Source: Bdellovibrionales bacterium RIFOXYD12_FULL_39_22
GTDB lineage: Bacteria > Bdellovibrionota > Bacteriovoracia > Bacteriovoracales > Bacteriovoracaceae
Reading direction: 5' to 3'
Length of the DNA: 64,000 nucleotides
NCBI GenBank assembly: GCA_001770205.1
Contig: MEQL01000042.1
Coordinates: 1 to 64,000 of the forward strand
Position numbers and translations under genes: made by a program. Position 1 is the first letter of the stretch. Each line of letters starts with the position of its first letter. Shown here one piece after another: positions 42,923 through 54,564 of this stretch. A model generated the notes under the pieces. It made no database searches and was not told the DNA's origin. It was given only the letters and a program-made list of their open reading frames with translations.

Positions 42923-44455
42923 TCAGGCCTTCATAATTTTAGGTAAGGAAACTTTAAAGGTGGTGTTCTCTTCGTCTAACATATAAACGAGCATACCACC
43001 ATGTTCTTCCACAATCCCTTTTGCCACCGAAAGGCCAAGCCCAATACCTTCACCAACTGGACGGCCAGTAAAAAAAGGATTGAAAATTTTGTCAACATAC
43101 TGTTTATCAATTCCTTTTCCCGAATCAACCACAAAGATTTCCACCCAAGTTGAAGAAACGGTAATCCCTATTTTAATCCACTTATCCTCTAAATCAGCGA
43201 CGGCAGCAAACGCATTATTTAAAAGCGAGAGTAATACTTGTTCAATGGCCACTTTTTTACAAAACAGGTCTATTCGATCATCTGCGCCGTGCGATCCGCA
43301 AATTAATGGAATATGATGATTTTCAAAGCGCTGCTGACAAAAAAGTTTAACATCATCAATGATCTCATACAAATTATTCACACTACGCTCTTCAGAATTA
43401 GAGTCTTGCGCAAAGGTCTTTAGTCCTTCTAAAATTTTTGAAATGCGCATAATCGATGATTCAATAACGCCCAATCTAGCGATGGCCTTTTCTTGATCAA
43501 GCTTCTCACTCGCCACCATCTTGCGAATAAGTCGAATATTACCCATGATAATGGCCAATGGATTATTAACCTCATGTGATATCCCAGCGGCCATCTCCCC
43601 CAGGCCGGCCATTTGTGAAGCATAATTTAATTTTTTCTGCAACGCCAAGTCATTGCGAAAATCTTTGGCAGTGATAATTATATGCTCTAATTGGCCCGAG
43701 ACCTTTTTTACTCTTTTGATATTTATAAAGGCCGGAATTTTTTCCCCAGTCTGCGAAATAAAACTTCCTCTTAATTCATCTTTGGTCAAAACATCTGGCA
43801 AGGAAACACCTTCCCAGCAAAAATCCGCAATATTTCTTCCCACTAAACGGCCGGCGTCTGTGGCCAGAGCTTCGCAAAGAGAATTATTGATTTTGGTTAT
43901 TTTACCAACCGCATCTACCACTAGAATAAAATCATTAACCGAAGAAATAATATTTTCTAATAAATCATAATTGGCATTTATTACTTGTAAGGCAATTTCT
44001 CTAGTATCTTCATTATCTTGATCTTCATAATCATTCTTTTTTTGTGCCAAGGCAGTAAATATTTGGCCAATTTTTTGCTCAAACTCCTCCGCACTTCCCG
44101 GTTTTACAATATAATTATTAGCACCATTATTTAACAGTTCAAAAATATCTCGCTTATTTGACTCCGAAGTAAATATGATAAAGGGAATGCGTCGTAATAA
44201 ATCATCTGCCCGAATCTTCTTCAAAAGATCTAATCCTGACATCTCTGGCATATGAAGATCAGAAATTACTAGGCCATATTCGTTATTGCGTTCCAATCCC
44301 TCTTGCAGCTTGGCCCAGGCCGCCATACCATTTTCAGCGTGGTCGATATTAAAAATGCCTAGCCTTTTTAACATTGCCGTAGCGCTGACGGCCATATGAA
44401 CAGCGTCATCTACCACTAAGACACGCTTTTTTATTATCTCCTCACTTAAACCCAT
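42923..44455 (-). CDS. hybrid: receiver, PAS and histidine kinase
   Basis: About 510 residues from an ATG at 44455. A second in-frame ATG at 44473 has no binding site. A CheY-like receiver comes first, with the phospho-acceptor Asp in LVISDLHMPEMSG and the Lys in YIVKPGS. A PAS domain follows at about 165-275, then HisKA with ISHEVNNPLAI carrying the autophosphorylation His, and an ATPase end with LLNNAFAAV, VDSGKGID and GIGLGLSVAKG. The layout reverses the usual hybrid order, so phosphorelay from another kinase into this protein is likely. No membrane segment, hence cytosolic. Confidence 0.92.
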   Translation of the reverse strand: MGLSEEIIKKRVLVVDDAVHMAVSATAMLKRLGIFNIDHAENGMAAWAKLQEGLERNNEYGLVISDLHMPEMSGLDLLKKIRADDLLRRIPFIIFTSESNKRDIFELLNNGANNYIVKPGSAEEFEQKIGQIFTALAQKKNDYEDQDNEDTREIALQVINANYDLLENIISSVNDFILVVDAVGKITKINNSLCEALATDAGRLVGRNIADFCWEGVSLPDVLTKDELRGSFISQTGEKIPAFINIKRVKKVSGQLEHIIITAKDFRNDLALQKKLNYASQMAGLGEMAAGISHEVNNPLAIIMGNIRLIRKMVASEKLDQEKAIARLGVIESSIMRISKILEGLKTFAQDSNSEERSVNNLYEIIDDVKLFCQQRFENHHIPLICGSHGADDRIDLFCKKVAIEQVLLSLLNNAFAAVADLEDKWIKIGITVSSTWVEIFVVDSGKGIDKQYVDKIFNPFFTGRPVGEGIGLGLSVAKGIVEEHGGMLVYMLDEENTTFKVSLPKIMKA

Positions 44456-44528
44456 ATAATTCAAGCCTATCATGATTGCAGAAAAAAAATAACAAGCAGT
44501 TTATGCCCGGCATACTCTATGATCTTGA

Positions 44529-44557
44529 TTGACTATTATTTATAGATTGCCTACTGT
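44529..44557 (+). promoter_or_regulatory. possible promoter of the PEGA-like lipoprotein gene
   Basis: TTGACT (44529-44534), 17 bases, then TACTGT (44552-44557). The ATG of the next gene is six bases after it, at the expected start of transcription. The -10 element is weak. Confidence 0.4.
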
Positions 44558-44563
44558 TTTCTA

Positions 44564-46030
44564 ATGTTAACTCCTCTCCATTATCGAAATTATATAACCG
44601 TTTGGCCTATCCTTTTTTTTCTGATTACATTAGTCAGTTGTGGGACCATCAATCATCGAGACAATATCATCCCTATAGATTCAACTCCCCGCCACGCTAA
44701 AGTATTTGATGAGGATAAAAAATTTTTAGGCACAACCCCCTTTTTTTATGAAATAAATAAAGAGCGCAAGCAAAATTTCACTTTTTTTGAGAACGAAAGC
44801 AAACAGGAGATGAAAATATCTTACAAGTGCGCTTTAAATTATTCTGAATCACTCATTCCCAATCTACTAATATCGCTTTTATACCCAGTCGGAACTACTT
44901 GGGGGGCCATCTCCATGGCCGTTGATTACTGGAGTGGCGATCTCTTTACTTGTGCGAAAGGAATAGAAATTAATATTCCCAATAATTTAAATAATGGGCC
45001 CTTAAAGCTAAGCGCAAAAAGAATCCTTATTCTCCCCATTGAATCTACCGATGAAAAAATTGCCAGTGAAATTGTAGCACTCTGGAAAAAAAATTTCTTC
45101 TCTATCCAAACAACGGACTCCATTATCCCCATGGCCAAGGCCAACCGCAGTATTATAACAAATGGCCTCTCGGACAAACGCCTATGGGCCCCCCGCGAAA
45201 TTAATCGCCAAGACCTTTGGCCTTTAGGCCATGAGTTTTCGGCCACTCATCTACTCTCTTTTGAGAAAAAAAGTGAAGGAGAAGTAACTACTTATACTCC
45301 TAAGCTCTATGACTTTTTTACCCTACAAGAAGTTCAAGAAACCTATCTCAAACCTCTGCAAATAAATGATACTCCGGAAAACTCTCTTGAAACTTTAGAA
45401 ATAATCAAAGAGAGCGTCTTGCAAACCATTGCTTTAATACCTAATAGTATTTCTGCATCTCTATCCTTTGATCGAACAATCTTAGTTGCAGATAGCTCTA
45501 ACCAATCAGTCGGGATAGAAGGCCATCGCCACCCGATGGCCTTCCCTAAATTTTTATCGATATGGGGAGCAGAGAACATGTCCCATCCCTATCTTTATGA
45601 TTCCTGGGATTACAATTTGCAATTTTCCCCGGCCATAGCGCTCTCTGCCTGGGAGGCAAATTTAGATTATCTTACCCTGCAAATGCAATCTGCTATTCTA
45701 GGAGGTAAGGCCTCCATCAATCTTCACACTCCCTTTGGCTCACTGGGAATGGCCATTGGAATGGGATATGGATATTTTTATGCGCTCGGATCAGATCAAG
45801 AAAAATTTATTTTTACAGAGTGGCCGGCACTCGTTGATATCTACTATTATAAATTTCTAACGAGCAAATTGTTTTTTAAATTTAAGGTTTCCTCTTACGG
45901 ACTGGATCGAAAAAATCCTTCCATCGAATGGAAAGGCCTTCGGCTAGATGGCTGGATGGAGGCCGGGGCATCACTAGGCCACTATTTCCCCACTATGAAA
46001 TCCACACTTCGCAATCTCTTGCCATTTTAG
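44564..46030 (+). CDS. lipoprotein with PEGA-like N-terminus, unknown
   Basis: A 488-residue protein. A signal of about 26 residues ends in the lipobox LVSCG. Residues 37-70 fit a PEGA-like beta unit (STPRHAKVFDEDKKFLGTTPF). The middle is unassigned, and the end from 375 has alternating strands rich in Gly and Tyr (GMAIGMGYGYFYAL), hinting at a beta-barrel. It begins with no ribosome binding site and may be leaderless. The neighbour on the other strand is the hybrid kinase, and the next gene is the convergent purA. Confidence 0.75.
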   Translation: MLTPLHYRNYITVWPILFFLITLVSCGTINHRDNIIPIDSTPRHAKVFDEDKKFLGTTPFFYEINKERKQNFTFFENESKQEMKISYKCALNYSESLIPNLLISLLYPVGTTWGAISMAVDYWSGDLFTCAKGIEINIPNNLNNGPLKLSAKRILILPIESTDEKIASEIVALWKKNFFSIQTTDSIIPMAKANRSIITNGLSDKRLWAPREINRQDLWPLGHEFSATHLLSFEKKSEGEVTTYTPKLYDFFTLQEVQETYLKPLQINDTPENSLETLEIIKESVLQTIALIPNSISASLSFDRTILVADSSNQSVGIEGHRHPMAFPKFLSIWGAENMSHPYLYDSWDYNLQFSPAIALSAWEANLDYLTLQMQSAILGGKASINLHTPFGSLGMAIGMGYGYFYALGSDQEKFIFTEWPALVDIYYYKFLTSKLFFKFKVSSYGLDRKNPSIEWKGLRLDGWMEAGASLGHYFPTMKSTLRNLLPF

Positions 46031-46039
46031 AAAAAAAAA

Positions 46040-48114
<2,075 letters not shown>

Positions 48115-48117
48115 AGC

Positions 48118-49221
48118 TTAAACCTCCCCAAGTTTACGTTTGAGTTCAAGCAGGCCCGGCCGGGCATACTTCATATGGCCCTCTTTAAGTGTTCTCCCGT
48201 TGATAATGGCCTCCGAACGAAGTCTTCGTCCAAAACTCTTCTCCATCTGCTTACCTAATTGCAAAATACGATTAACATCATAGCCGTGAGCAATACCCAT
48301 CTCATCCACTTGCACTAGCGTATCCTCTAGACAAACCAATCCCACATAGCGAGGATCATCGTAGTAGTAATCACCAGTACCACGCACCGGAGAATCATCT
48401 AAAAAATTGGCCGGCTGTCCACCCAGCCCACCCAATGTACATTCAAAATTAGTAATTCCTGCTTGTAAAGAGGCCAACACCGAAGCAGAGGCCACTCTCT
48501 TAGTCTCATGAAAATGGGCAATATGTTTTCTAGTGTCGGGAATTGCATCTAAGATCATGGAAAAATAACGATAGACTTGTGGCGCCGAGGCACTACCATC
48601 GTGATCCGCATGTTCAACATCATGAGCGCCGATGGACAACCAACGCTTAGAAAACTCCACCGCATCCTTTAGTTCCGTAGCTCCGCCAATCGGACTTCCC
48701 CAGATGGTACTAACCGTCCCGCACATTTTCAGTCCGGCATCATTGCACTTTTTAATTGCGCGCTCCGCTTCCTTCCAATATTGCGAAAGAGTCATTCCTG
48801 AGTTAGCGAAGTGATGTTGCTCCTCAGTAGAAACCATCATCAAAAGACGATCTGGCCCCACTCCTTTTTTCTTAAGCTCAATGGCCCGTTCTACTGCACT
48901 CTCGCGAATAGTTATGGCCGTCAGACAAATATCGTCATAATTAATTCCCCGCTTTGCGCATCGCTCACGAAAAGACTCGCTACGCAAATGGGCCAAAAGT
49001 TCTTCCCCGTCAGAAAATTGAGGCATCAAATGAGGATTACCTAAATTAGTAACCTCAATGTAGCGGCAACCCGCAAAAATTAATTCTTCTAAGTAGTATT
49101 TTTTTGCCCGCGTAGAAATAAATTTCTCTTCGTGCTGAAAACCATCTCGGACCGTGATATCACCGATAGTAACTTTCTTCGGCATGCGCGGAAAAATTTT
49201 CCAATAATCATACTCCGTCAT
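48118..49221 (-). CDS. HMG-CoA lyase-like (pyruvate carboxyltransferase fold) enzyme
   Basis: About 367 residues from the ATG at 49221, seven bases after AGGAG. The frame's earlier ATGs have no site. The DRE-TIM barrel signature is present as TVRDGFQHEEKF, with metal-ligand region AHFHETKRVASAS and LGGLGGQPANF at the end of the barrel. Family members cleave or form carbon bonds of acyl-CoA, such as HMG-CoA lyase or citramalate synthase. The longer C-terminus (about 60 residues) sets it apart from plain HMG-CoA lyases. It heads the transcript ending in purA. Substrate is unproven. Confidence 0.88.
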   Translation of the reverse strand: MTEYDYWKIFPRMPKKVTIGDITVRDGFQHEEKFISTRAKKYYLEELIFAGCRYIEVTNLGNPHLMPQFSDGEELLAHLRSESFRERCAKRGINYDDICLTAITIRESAVERAIELKKKGVGPDRLLMMVSTEEQHHFANSGMTLSQYWKEAERAIKKCNDAGLKMCGTVSTIWGSPIGGATELKDAVEFSKRWLSIGAHDVEHADHDGSASAPQVYRYFSMILDAIPDTRKHIAHFHETKRVASASVLASLQAGITNFECTLGGLGGQPANFLDDSPVRGTGDYYYDDPRYVGLVCLEDTLVQVDEMGIAHGYDVNRILQLGKQMEKSFGRRLRSEAIINGRTLKEGHMKYARPGLLELKRKLGEV

Positions 49222-49356
49222 TGTCTTACTCCTTTCCATCAAAAATCCATCAATCAATATTGAGAAATTAAAAGAAAAGCACATTCTGCCAATATAGTAA
49301 ATAGCTTGAATTTGTATTATTTTAAAAATTGAAATGAAGAAAATTTTGCGGCGACC

Positions 49357-51168
49357 TTATTGATGCCCAGAAATTGCTCCGATATCAAAAGAGTCATCCC
49401 GCGAATTATTAAATAAATCTGAATCAACAATTCCAGAGAGGTCAACACCGTTATCTCTGGCCAAAGAAGCAGATAAAAGCGTAAAATCATCCTCCGCAAC
49501 ACTCCTAAAAAGTGGGTTTAATACAATTGCGGAATTTTCCCAATCAGGCAGTGAATGATTACCTCCTAAACTAAACCACAGGTTATTGGAGGCCGCAGAT
49601 GGTGTTTTTATCCTTGCTCCAAAAAAACTGTAATTGTGAGTATCAACTACAATATTATTTTTCCACTCATAACTTCCAGTCAAAATTCGATCAGTGGTTG
49701 GATACCCTACCCCCGGAACGATTAAGGCCCCTTCGTATCCATCATTATCTGCGCCATCCCATCCGTAACCGTAGAAAGTATTGTTATAAATTCTAAAATG
49801 GCCAACAACATCGTCGCCTTGTATGTACACTAATGCCTTAGTATCGCTACTATTACCAAACTTTCCTCCCTCAATAAACAAGTTATTGTAAACATCAAAA
49901 TCGCCAGTAATTAATCGTCCAGCATCACAAATCCATCCACCAACATTAAAACTGGCACCCACCTGATTTTTGACCACATTGTGATGAATTTTAGAGATCC
50001 CATTGTATCCCCAACAATCATGCTCATCATAAAAATGAATACCACCACGTGCCCAATTATCAAGGAGCAAATTCCAACCAATATCTACCGGAGAAATATC
50101 ACGTCCTTTATTTCGCACGCTAAAATAAAAGGTGTGATGTTGATTCGAAGTAGTAATACATCCAAATCCATGAATGTAGTTTCCAAAAATTTGTGCTCCC
50201 TCCTGATCTCCTCCCGCGGAAATGGCCCCCGAGCCACCATCTGCACACCCTGCTCCACCATCCGTATCAGTGACCGCATTACCGATTACTCTTCCGCCTC
50301 TAGTAGGTACAATACCGGAGCCCCCCCCAACTTCAATATCCCACTTGGAAACAACCCAATACTCTGGCCGATCAACAATACTCCAAACTGAGACCCCACC
50401 AGCTCCTGTTTGGGTGGCAATATTTCTAATACGAAGAAAAGTGCCTGGATAACCTATCATCGCAATTGGCGCATTAATCGATCCATCTGTTGCGCGCAAG
50501 GCAACCACTCCGCTTTCCGTTACATCTCGTCCATAGATAATATCTCCCGGCAAAACTCCTTTGGTTGAAGCACCCGAGGGGTAACCAAATCCTAGCCAAG
50601 GATTGCTAAAACTGCCATCTCCTAAGCTATTGTCTCCATTTCCCGAAACATAAAATATTCGGCCAGCGGTAACTGTAAAAGACAAGTGGTTTGATTGCTG
50701 GCCATCGACCACTACGTAAATCTCGCCTGCTCCCATTGAGGCCGAGGGAATAGAAAAAGCAATTTCTTGCATGTGATGAAAGCGTGATAAGTTGGCCGGC
50801 CCACCAGGCAAAGCTCCATCGGCATTTTTCCAATAATAAATATGAGCTGGAAGTTTAACTTCCCCAGAAGAAGTCTTAAAATATATTTTAGAATCTCCCT
50901 GTATGGCCCCTAAATTGTTGCCCCAAATAGTGACAATTGCCCCTACACCAAGTCCATCATTTAATCCCGCAGCTGGCCCACTAACAATATCTGAAAAATT
51001 TAATATCGGCCCATTTGATATATAATTTTCATCCACATATTCGGGGCCATCTTCTGCCTCATGAAAAGATTTCTTCACTTTTATTTCCGCTTTACAACTA
51101 AGTCCAAGGCCCAAAATAAGAAGGGCCAGTAATAAAGTGGCTGCTTGTTTACCTGTAATTTGCCACAT
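49357..51168 (-). CDS. beta-helix surface lipoprotein, paralogue B
   Basis: About 603 residues from the ATG at 51168, five bases after GGAGGG. An upstream ATG at 51189 overlaps that site. The lipobox is LGLSC. The N-terminal module (about 40-150) shares ILNFSDIVSGPAAG, AIVTIWGNNLG and YYWKNADGALPGGPANL with the protein at 9447-11219. The core is a parallel beta-helix with NN-turns (YNNTFYGYGWDG, EWKNNIVVD). It ends in DFTLLSASLARDNGV and SFDIGAISG, like choice-of-anchor Q proteins. It likely sits on the cell surface and may bind or cut polysaccharide. It is 17 bases after its neighbour gene. Confidence 0.82.
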   Translation of the reverse strand: MWQITGKQAATLLLALLILGLGLSCKAEIKVKKSFHEAEDGPEYVDENYISNGPILNFSDIVSGPAAGLNDGLGVGAIVTIWGNNLGAIQGDSKIYFKTSSGEVKLPAHIYYWKNADGALPGGPANLSRFHHMQEIAFSIPSASMGAGEIYVVVDGQQSNHLSFTVTAGRIFYVSGNGDNSLGDGSFSNPWLGFGYPSGASTKGVLPGDIIYGRDVTESGVVALRATDGSINAPIAMIGYPGTFLRIRNIATQTGAGGVSVWSIVDRPEYWVVSKWDIEVGGGSGIVPTRGGRVIGNAVTDTDGGAGCADGGSGAISAGGDQEGAQIFGNYIHGFGCITTSNQHHTFYFSVRNKGRDISPVDIGWNLLLDNWARGGIHFYDEHDCWGYNGISKIHHNVVKNQVGASFNVGGWICDAGRLITGDFDVYNNLFIEGGKFGNSSDTKALVYIQGDDVVGHFRIYNNTFYGYGWDGADNDGYEGALIVPGVGYPTTDRILTGSYEWKNNIVVDTHNYSFFGARIKTPSAASNNLWFSLGGNHSLPDWENSAIVLNPLFRSVAEDDFTLLSASLARDNGVDLSGIVDSDLFNNSRDDSFDIGAISGHQ

Positions 51169-51185
51169 AATATCCCTCCATCTCC

Positions 51186-53099
51186 TCACTTCAAATCAGA
51201 ACGCACAAATGCCCCAATATCATACTTTCCAACTCTTGAATTATGAAAAAAATCTCGCCCTATCGGAAAGGCCAGCAAATCAGCACCGGCATTAACTACA
51301 GGAGATGATTCTTCTATTTGAAAATCTAAAAAAGAGTAAGGATTGGCCACAATAAATTGAGGCAGCGTATTACCCAGCGTACTACTATCCCATAGCGGCG
51401 CAGCGTTTGCCCCAGCGCCATAGTAGAGATTATTACTAGCGGTAACATTTTCTACAGGGATTGGATCAATTGAAGGGTAATAGGTATAATAATTCCACTG
51501 GTTGGGCACTCCGATGATTATGTTATTTTGTAGATAGAGGTGATCTAAGTCATAACCTACATGTAGTGTTGGATAGTTTACATGACTAGAACCATCAAAC
51601 ACATTGTGATAGACGTAGTATGTTCCTCCGTATTTACCATTTCCTAAACTTCCTCCCATGGCCAAAGCAGCATCCCCCGCATCTCGGCCAATTCTGGTAA
51701 AAATATTATTGTAAATATATGCCCGCTTAACAAAAGAGTAATTAACCGCTCCACCTTCTCCATTTAATATAAGTCCCTGTCTTGCAACATCATGAATATA
51801 ATTATCATGGATATATGCATGATCAAGAGAATCTGTCTCCTTGTGTCCAAACAATTGAATTCCTCGAGAAACTGAATTCCAACCAATTTCATTCCAGCCA
51901 ATATCCAGATAATCAAGCTGGCCATAACCGTTGAAGTATATATTATAAAGTCTCACACCATCAGGATCAGTCGGTGGCTGTCCCCGATAGTCTTGCCCAA
52001 CATCTATGATAGAGCTACCCAGTAATGAAAAATGATCTGAATTTTCTCCACTGACAATATTCATCCCAATGCCCAGGCCCATATACGCACCGTCAGTATT
52101 ATCATGCCAAGGAGTGGTAATGTGCATATTGACGAATCTTAGATGAGAAAAACCTGAATAATATGGCGGAAAAACTTGATCTCTTGCTTCTACTGGCGAA
52201 TGAGCATTAAAAAAGATTTTCGCAAAAGTCCAATAGTTTACATGTCCATAAACCCAAGTAATAATCTTGTGACAAACATTAAGTTCAAGGGCCTCCATTT
52301 CCACCTTTTCTCCAGGATAAGCAACAACTGATATGCTGCGCCCCTCAACTCCCTGTGCATGATTATCGGATGATCTATTGTTGGCGAAGGTAAATAGTCC
52401 ACCCGTCGCAAAGGGATAAAATATCGAATCATTATCATGATCGCTATATTTTACACCTCTCCCCCGAATATAAGCAACATCTCCCGCGATCGCATTTTTT
52501 CTAAACCAAGCAGGGTAGCGCTTGGCCCGAGAGGTGGCAAGGCCATCATTGGCCACCGCGCCTCCAACATTATCGATAAAGTAAATGTGGTTTTGCCCAA
52601 GTAGTCGCGTATGAAAAGGTATTGTGCTACTAACCCCTTCCGATGTTGTAACTGCAATGGTTGTATTTGGGTAACTACCTCCGGTGAGCATGGAGGAGTT
52701 GAGATAGAAAGTAATTCTCCTTATGCCTATTGGTACTACGGGATTTTCGTAAGCTCCCCACTCCGCATAGTCACTCTCATTTTTCAGATCGATGCCTCCC
52801 ACTGTGACATAAGAAGTGCCTCGAACAGATCCAATATTGCGGCAAAAAATTGAAACAGCTGCCCCCTTCGTTGCACTCCCCTCCCAACCCGTAACTGGCG
52901 CATCTGTTAAATCGCTAAAAAGTATACGGGGAAGTCCGGTGATTGCCTCAGCGGTTGCGGTGGCGGTTGGAGTTGCATTCGGTGGCAAGGCCTTCGCTAA
53001 ATCAGTACTCCCGATTTTCGCTTTAGGCAAACAACCAAACATCACGGCCAGTAATATAAATACAAATAAATTTGATCTTCTTAATAGTTGCTTGGACAT
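51186..53099 (-). CDS. beta-helix surface lipoprotein, paralogue C
   Basis: A 637-residue protein, preceded by AGGAGG. The lipobox is VMFGC. The first module (about 55-165) is a diverged copy of that in the two paralogues (ILFSDLTDAPVTG, AVSIFCRNIGSVRG). A long parallel beta-helix follows, with turns such as YIYNNIFTRIGRD and LYLQNNIIIG. It ends DFQIEESSPVVNAGA and YDIGAFV, as in choice-of-anchor Q proteins. A Thr/Ala-rich linker (NATPTATATAEA) follows the lipobox. It is the first gene of the pair with paralogue B, and the two are probably co-transcribed. Confidence 0.82.
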   Translation of the reverse strand: MSKQLLRRSNLFVFILLAVMFGCLPKAKIGSTDLAKALPPNATPTATATAEAITGLPRILFSDLTDAPVTGWEGSATKGAAVSIFCRNIGSVRGTSYVTVGGIDLKNESDYAEWGAYENPVVPIGIRRITFYLNSSMLTGGSYPNTTIAVTTSEGVSSTIPFHTRLLGQNHIYFIDNVGGAVANDGLATSRAKRYPAWFRKNAIAGDVAYIRGRGVKYSDHDNDSIFYPFATGGLFTFANNRSSDNHAQGVEGRSISVVAYPGEKVEMEALELNVCHKIITWVYGHVNYWTFAKIFFNAHSPVEARDQVFPPYYSGFSHLRFVNMHITTPWHDNTDGAYMGLGIGMNIVSGENSDHFSLLGSSIIDVGQDYRGQPPTDPDGVRLYNIYFNGYGQLDYLDIGWNEIGWNSVSRGIQLFGHKETDSLDHAYIHDNYIHDVARQGLILNGEGGAVNYSFVKRAYIYNNIFTRIGRDAGDAALAMGGSLGNGKYGGTYYVYHNVFDGSSHVNYPTLHVGYDLDHLYLQNNIIIGVPNQWNYYTYYPSIDPIPVENVTASNNLYYGAGANAAPLWDSSTLGNTLPQFIVANPYSFLDFQIEESSPVVNAGADLLAFPIGRDFFHNSRVGKYDIGAFVRSDLK

Positions 53100-53265
53100 T
53101 TAATGCCTCCTATCAAGAATGAATGATTACAGACTTAAGTAGTATAACACTCTCCAATATTACAAATGATGCACTCTTTTTTGAATATATTATTTCTTAT
53201 GAACATCAATTGGTTAGAGGGAAAAAACACTCTCCCGAGGACACAAGATCTTGCGTAAATTTCAA

Positions 53266-53300
53266 GAATATCGACCACATTTGTGGGCATACCGATATTC
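53266..53300. repeat. nested inverted repeat in the divergent region at 53.1-53.4 kb
   Basis: GAATATCG (53266-53273) and CGATATTC (53293-53300) form a perfect 8-bp pair around an inner CCAC/GTGG. It lies in the roughly 300-base gap between the beta-helix gene and the next plus-strand gene, about 100 bases before that gene. I see no convincing coding region in the gap. It may be an operator. Confidence 0.45.
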
Positions 53301-53391
53301 GTTTAACTTTTTGTGTCCAAATTTTAGACAGTAAAAAATATCTTTACGTAATAATTGCAAGCGCCTTTTTTTTATTTTATTTTTTGGCATC

Positions 53392-54564
53392 ATGGAAGAT
53401 ATGAAGACTATCTTAATTTTCTCCCTAATTTTACACTTTTTAGCATTATCTCCGGTATCCGCAGAAGAGGAGCAACTCTCTGCTCGCGAGTTTATGACGC
53501 AAGAGTATAGGAACTTGGTAGATATCCAAGAACAGATAAAATATGTCCGCTCTCGACAATCAGTTGGGCCAATTGGCATTGTTATATCTGCTAGTGTGGT
53601 TGGCGCCGTTGTTTTTCTTACCCTATCCGACATATCTGTCAACTCGGGGGCCAAACTTTTTAAATTCAAATTTACCAAAGGTGTTGCCACCAGCTCCCTA
53701 GTTTATTTTGGCGGGAAAAAACTAAGCAAAGATAGCATAGTCGCCTACGTAGAATCTAAAAATCTTGATGAACTTGATCGCCAGATCAATCGTCTAAAAC
53801 AAGAAATAGAACAAACGCTAAAAACAGTGCCCAGATATACCCGGCGAGACAGCATCGCCTTAACAGATATTCGACTACTCCCCTCCTATCAAGAGGTCTA
53901 TAACGCTTGTAACGCCGATCCTCTCGGTTTTAAACTGGATACGCTGCAAAAGGCCTATCTTGGAAGCATTATGGATACACTCAAAGTAAGTACCCTCGCT
54001 CCCAAGTCCATTTTTACCATGACACAACAACAAGGCATCTCTACCTTTGTTCACCGATTTATCTATAGTGAAACGGCCACCCTGGCACTAGTTGACTGCC
54101 TTTCTGATGAACAAGAACGTAGCTTATTTATGGCCAATATTTTACTGGCCGATACCGCAGGAAAAATGGTTGGCCTATCAGTGGCCGGTCTGTCCGGGAA
54201 GCTAATGTCTGGCCTAACTGGCAAGGCATTAAAGTTTGCCCTCAAATATACTAAACATCTTTTTACCTGGGTAACCCCTGCTCTTAGTAAAAAACTTACC
54301 TATGCGGCCATGGCAATTTTCAGTGCCTCCTATTTAAATCAAGTAAGAGAACTTTTAAAAGAATATCAACTCCAGTCGAACGACCACGATATTTCGCTAG
54401 AAAAAGATCTGGAGCAAAAAATCCTGGAGATGGCCAATGCCAACATCGAAAATCTCAAAGAGGTCATTGCCGATCCGGAGATTTCAGCAGAAGAGCAAGA
54501 AAAATTTATGGGAAATCTAATGGAATGGAACGCCATCTTGCAAAATTTTCAATTTACCAGATAG
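53392..54564 (+). CDS. secreted protein with Gly-rich hydrophobic segments, unknown
   Basis: A 390-residue protein with a signal peptide (KTILIFSLILHFLALSPVSA). The start may be the ATG at 53392 or, three codons later, 53401. After it come a helix-prone stretch, a membrane-like segment near 53-80, a helical coil (about 120-150) and two Gly/Ala-rich hydrophobic stretches around 255-290 and 300-320. It resembles in style, but not by clear identity, the protein at 34301-36229. No domain was recognised. It ends with a 16-base overlap of the convergent nucleosidase gene. Confidence 0.7.
   Translation: MEDMKTILIFSLILHFLALSPVSAEEEQLSAREFMTQEYRNLVDIQEQIKYVRSRQSVGPIGIVISASVVGAVVFLTLSDISVNSGAKLFKFKFTKGVATSSLVYFGGKKLSKDSIVAYVESKNLDELDRQINRLKQEIEQTLKTVPRYTRRDSIALTDIRLLPSYQEVYNACNADPLGFKLDTLQKAYLGSIMDTLKVSTLAPKSIFTMTQQQGISTFVHRFIYSETATLALVDCLSDEQERSLFMANILLADTAGKMVGLSVAGLSGKLMSGLTGKALKFALKYTKHLFTWVTPALSKKLTYAAMAIFSASYLNQVRELLKEYQLQSNDHDISLEKDLEQKILEMANANIENLKEVIADPEISAEEQEKFMGNLMEWNAILQNFQFTR

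Noticed and set aside
53123-53404. 93-codon plus-strand ORF in the divergent gap
   Set aside because: No binding site, biased composition, and it contains the inverted repeat at 53266-53300. It more likely lies over regulatory DNA.
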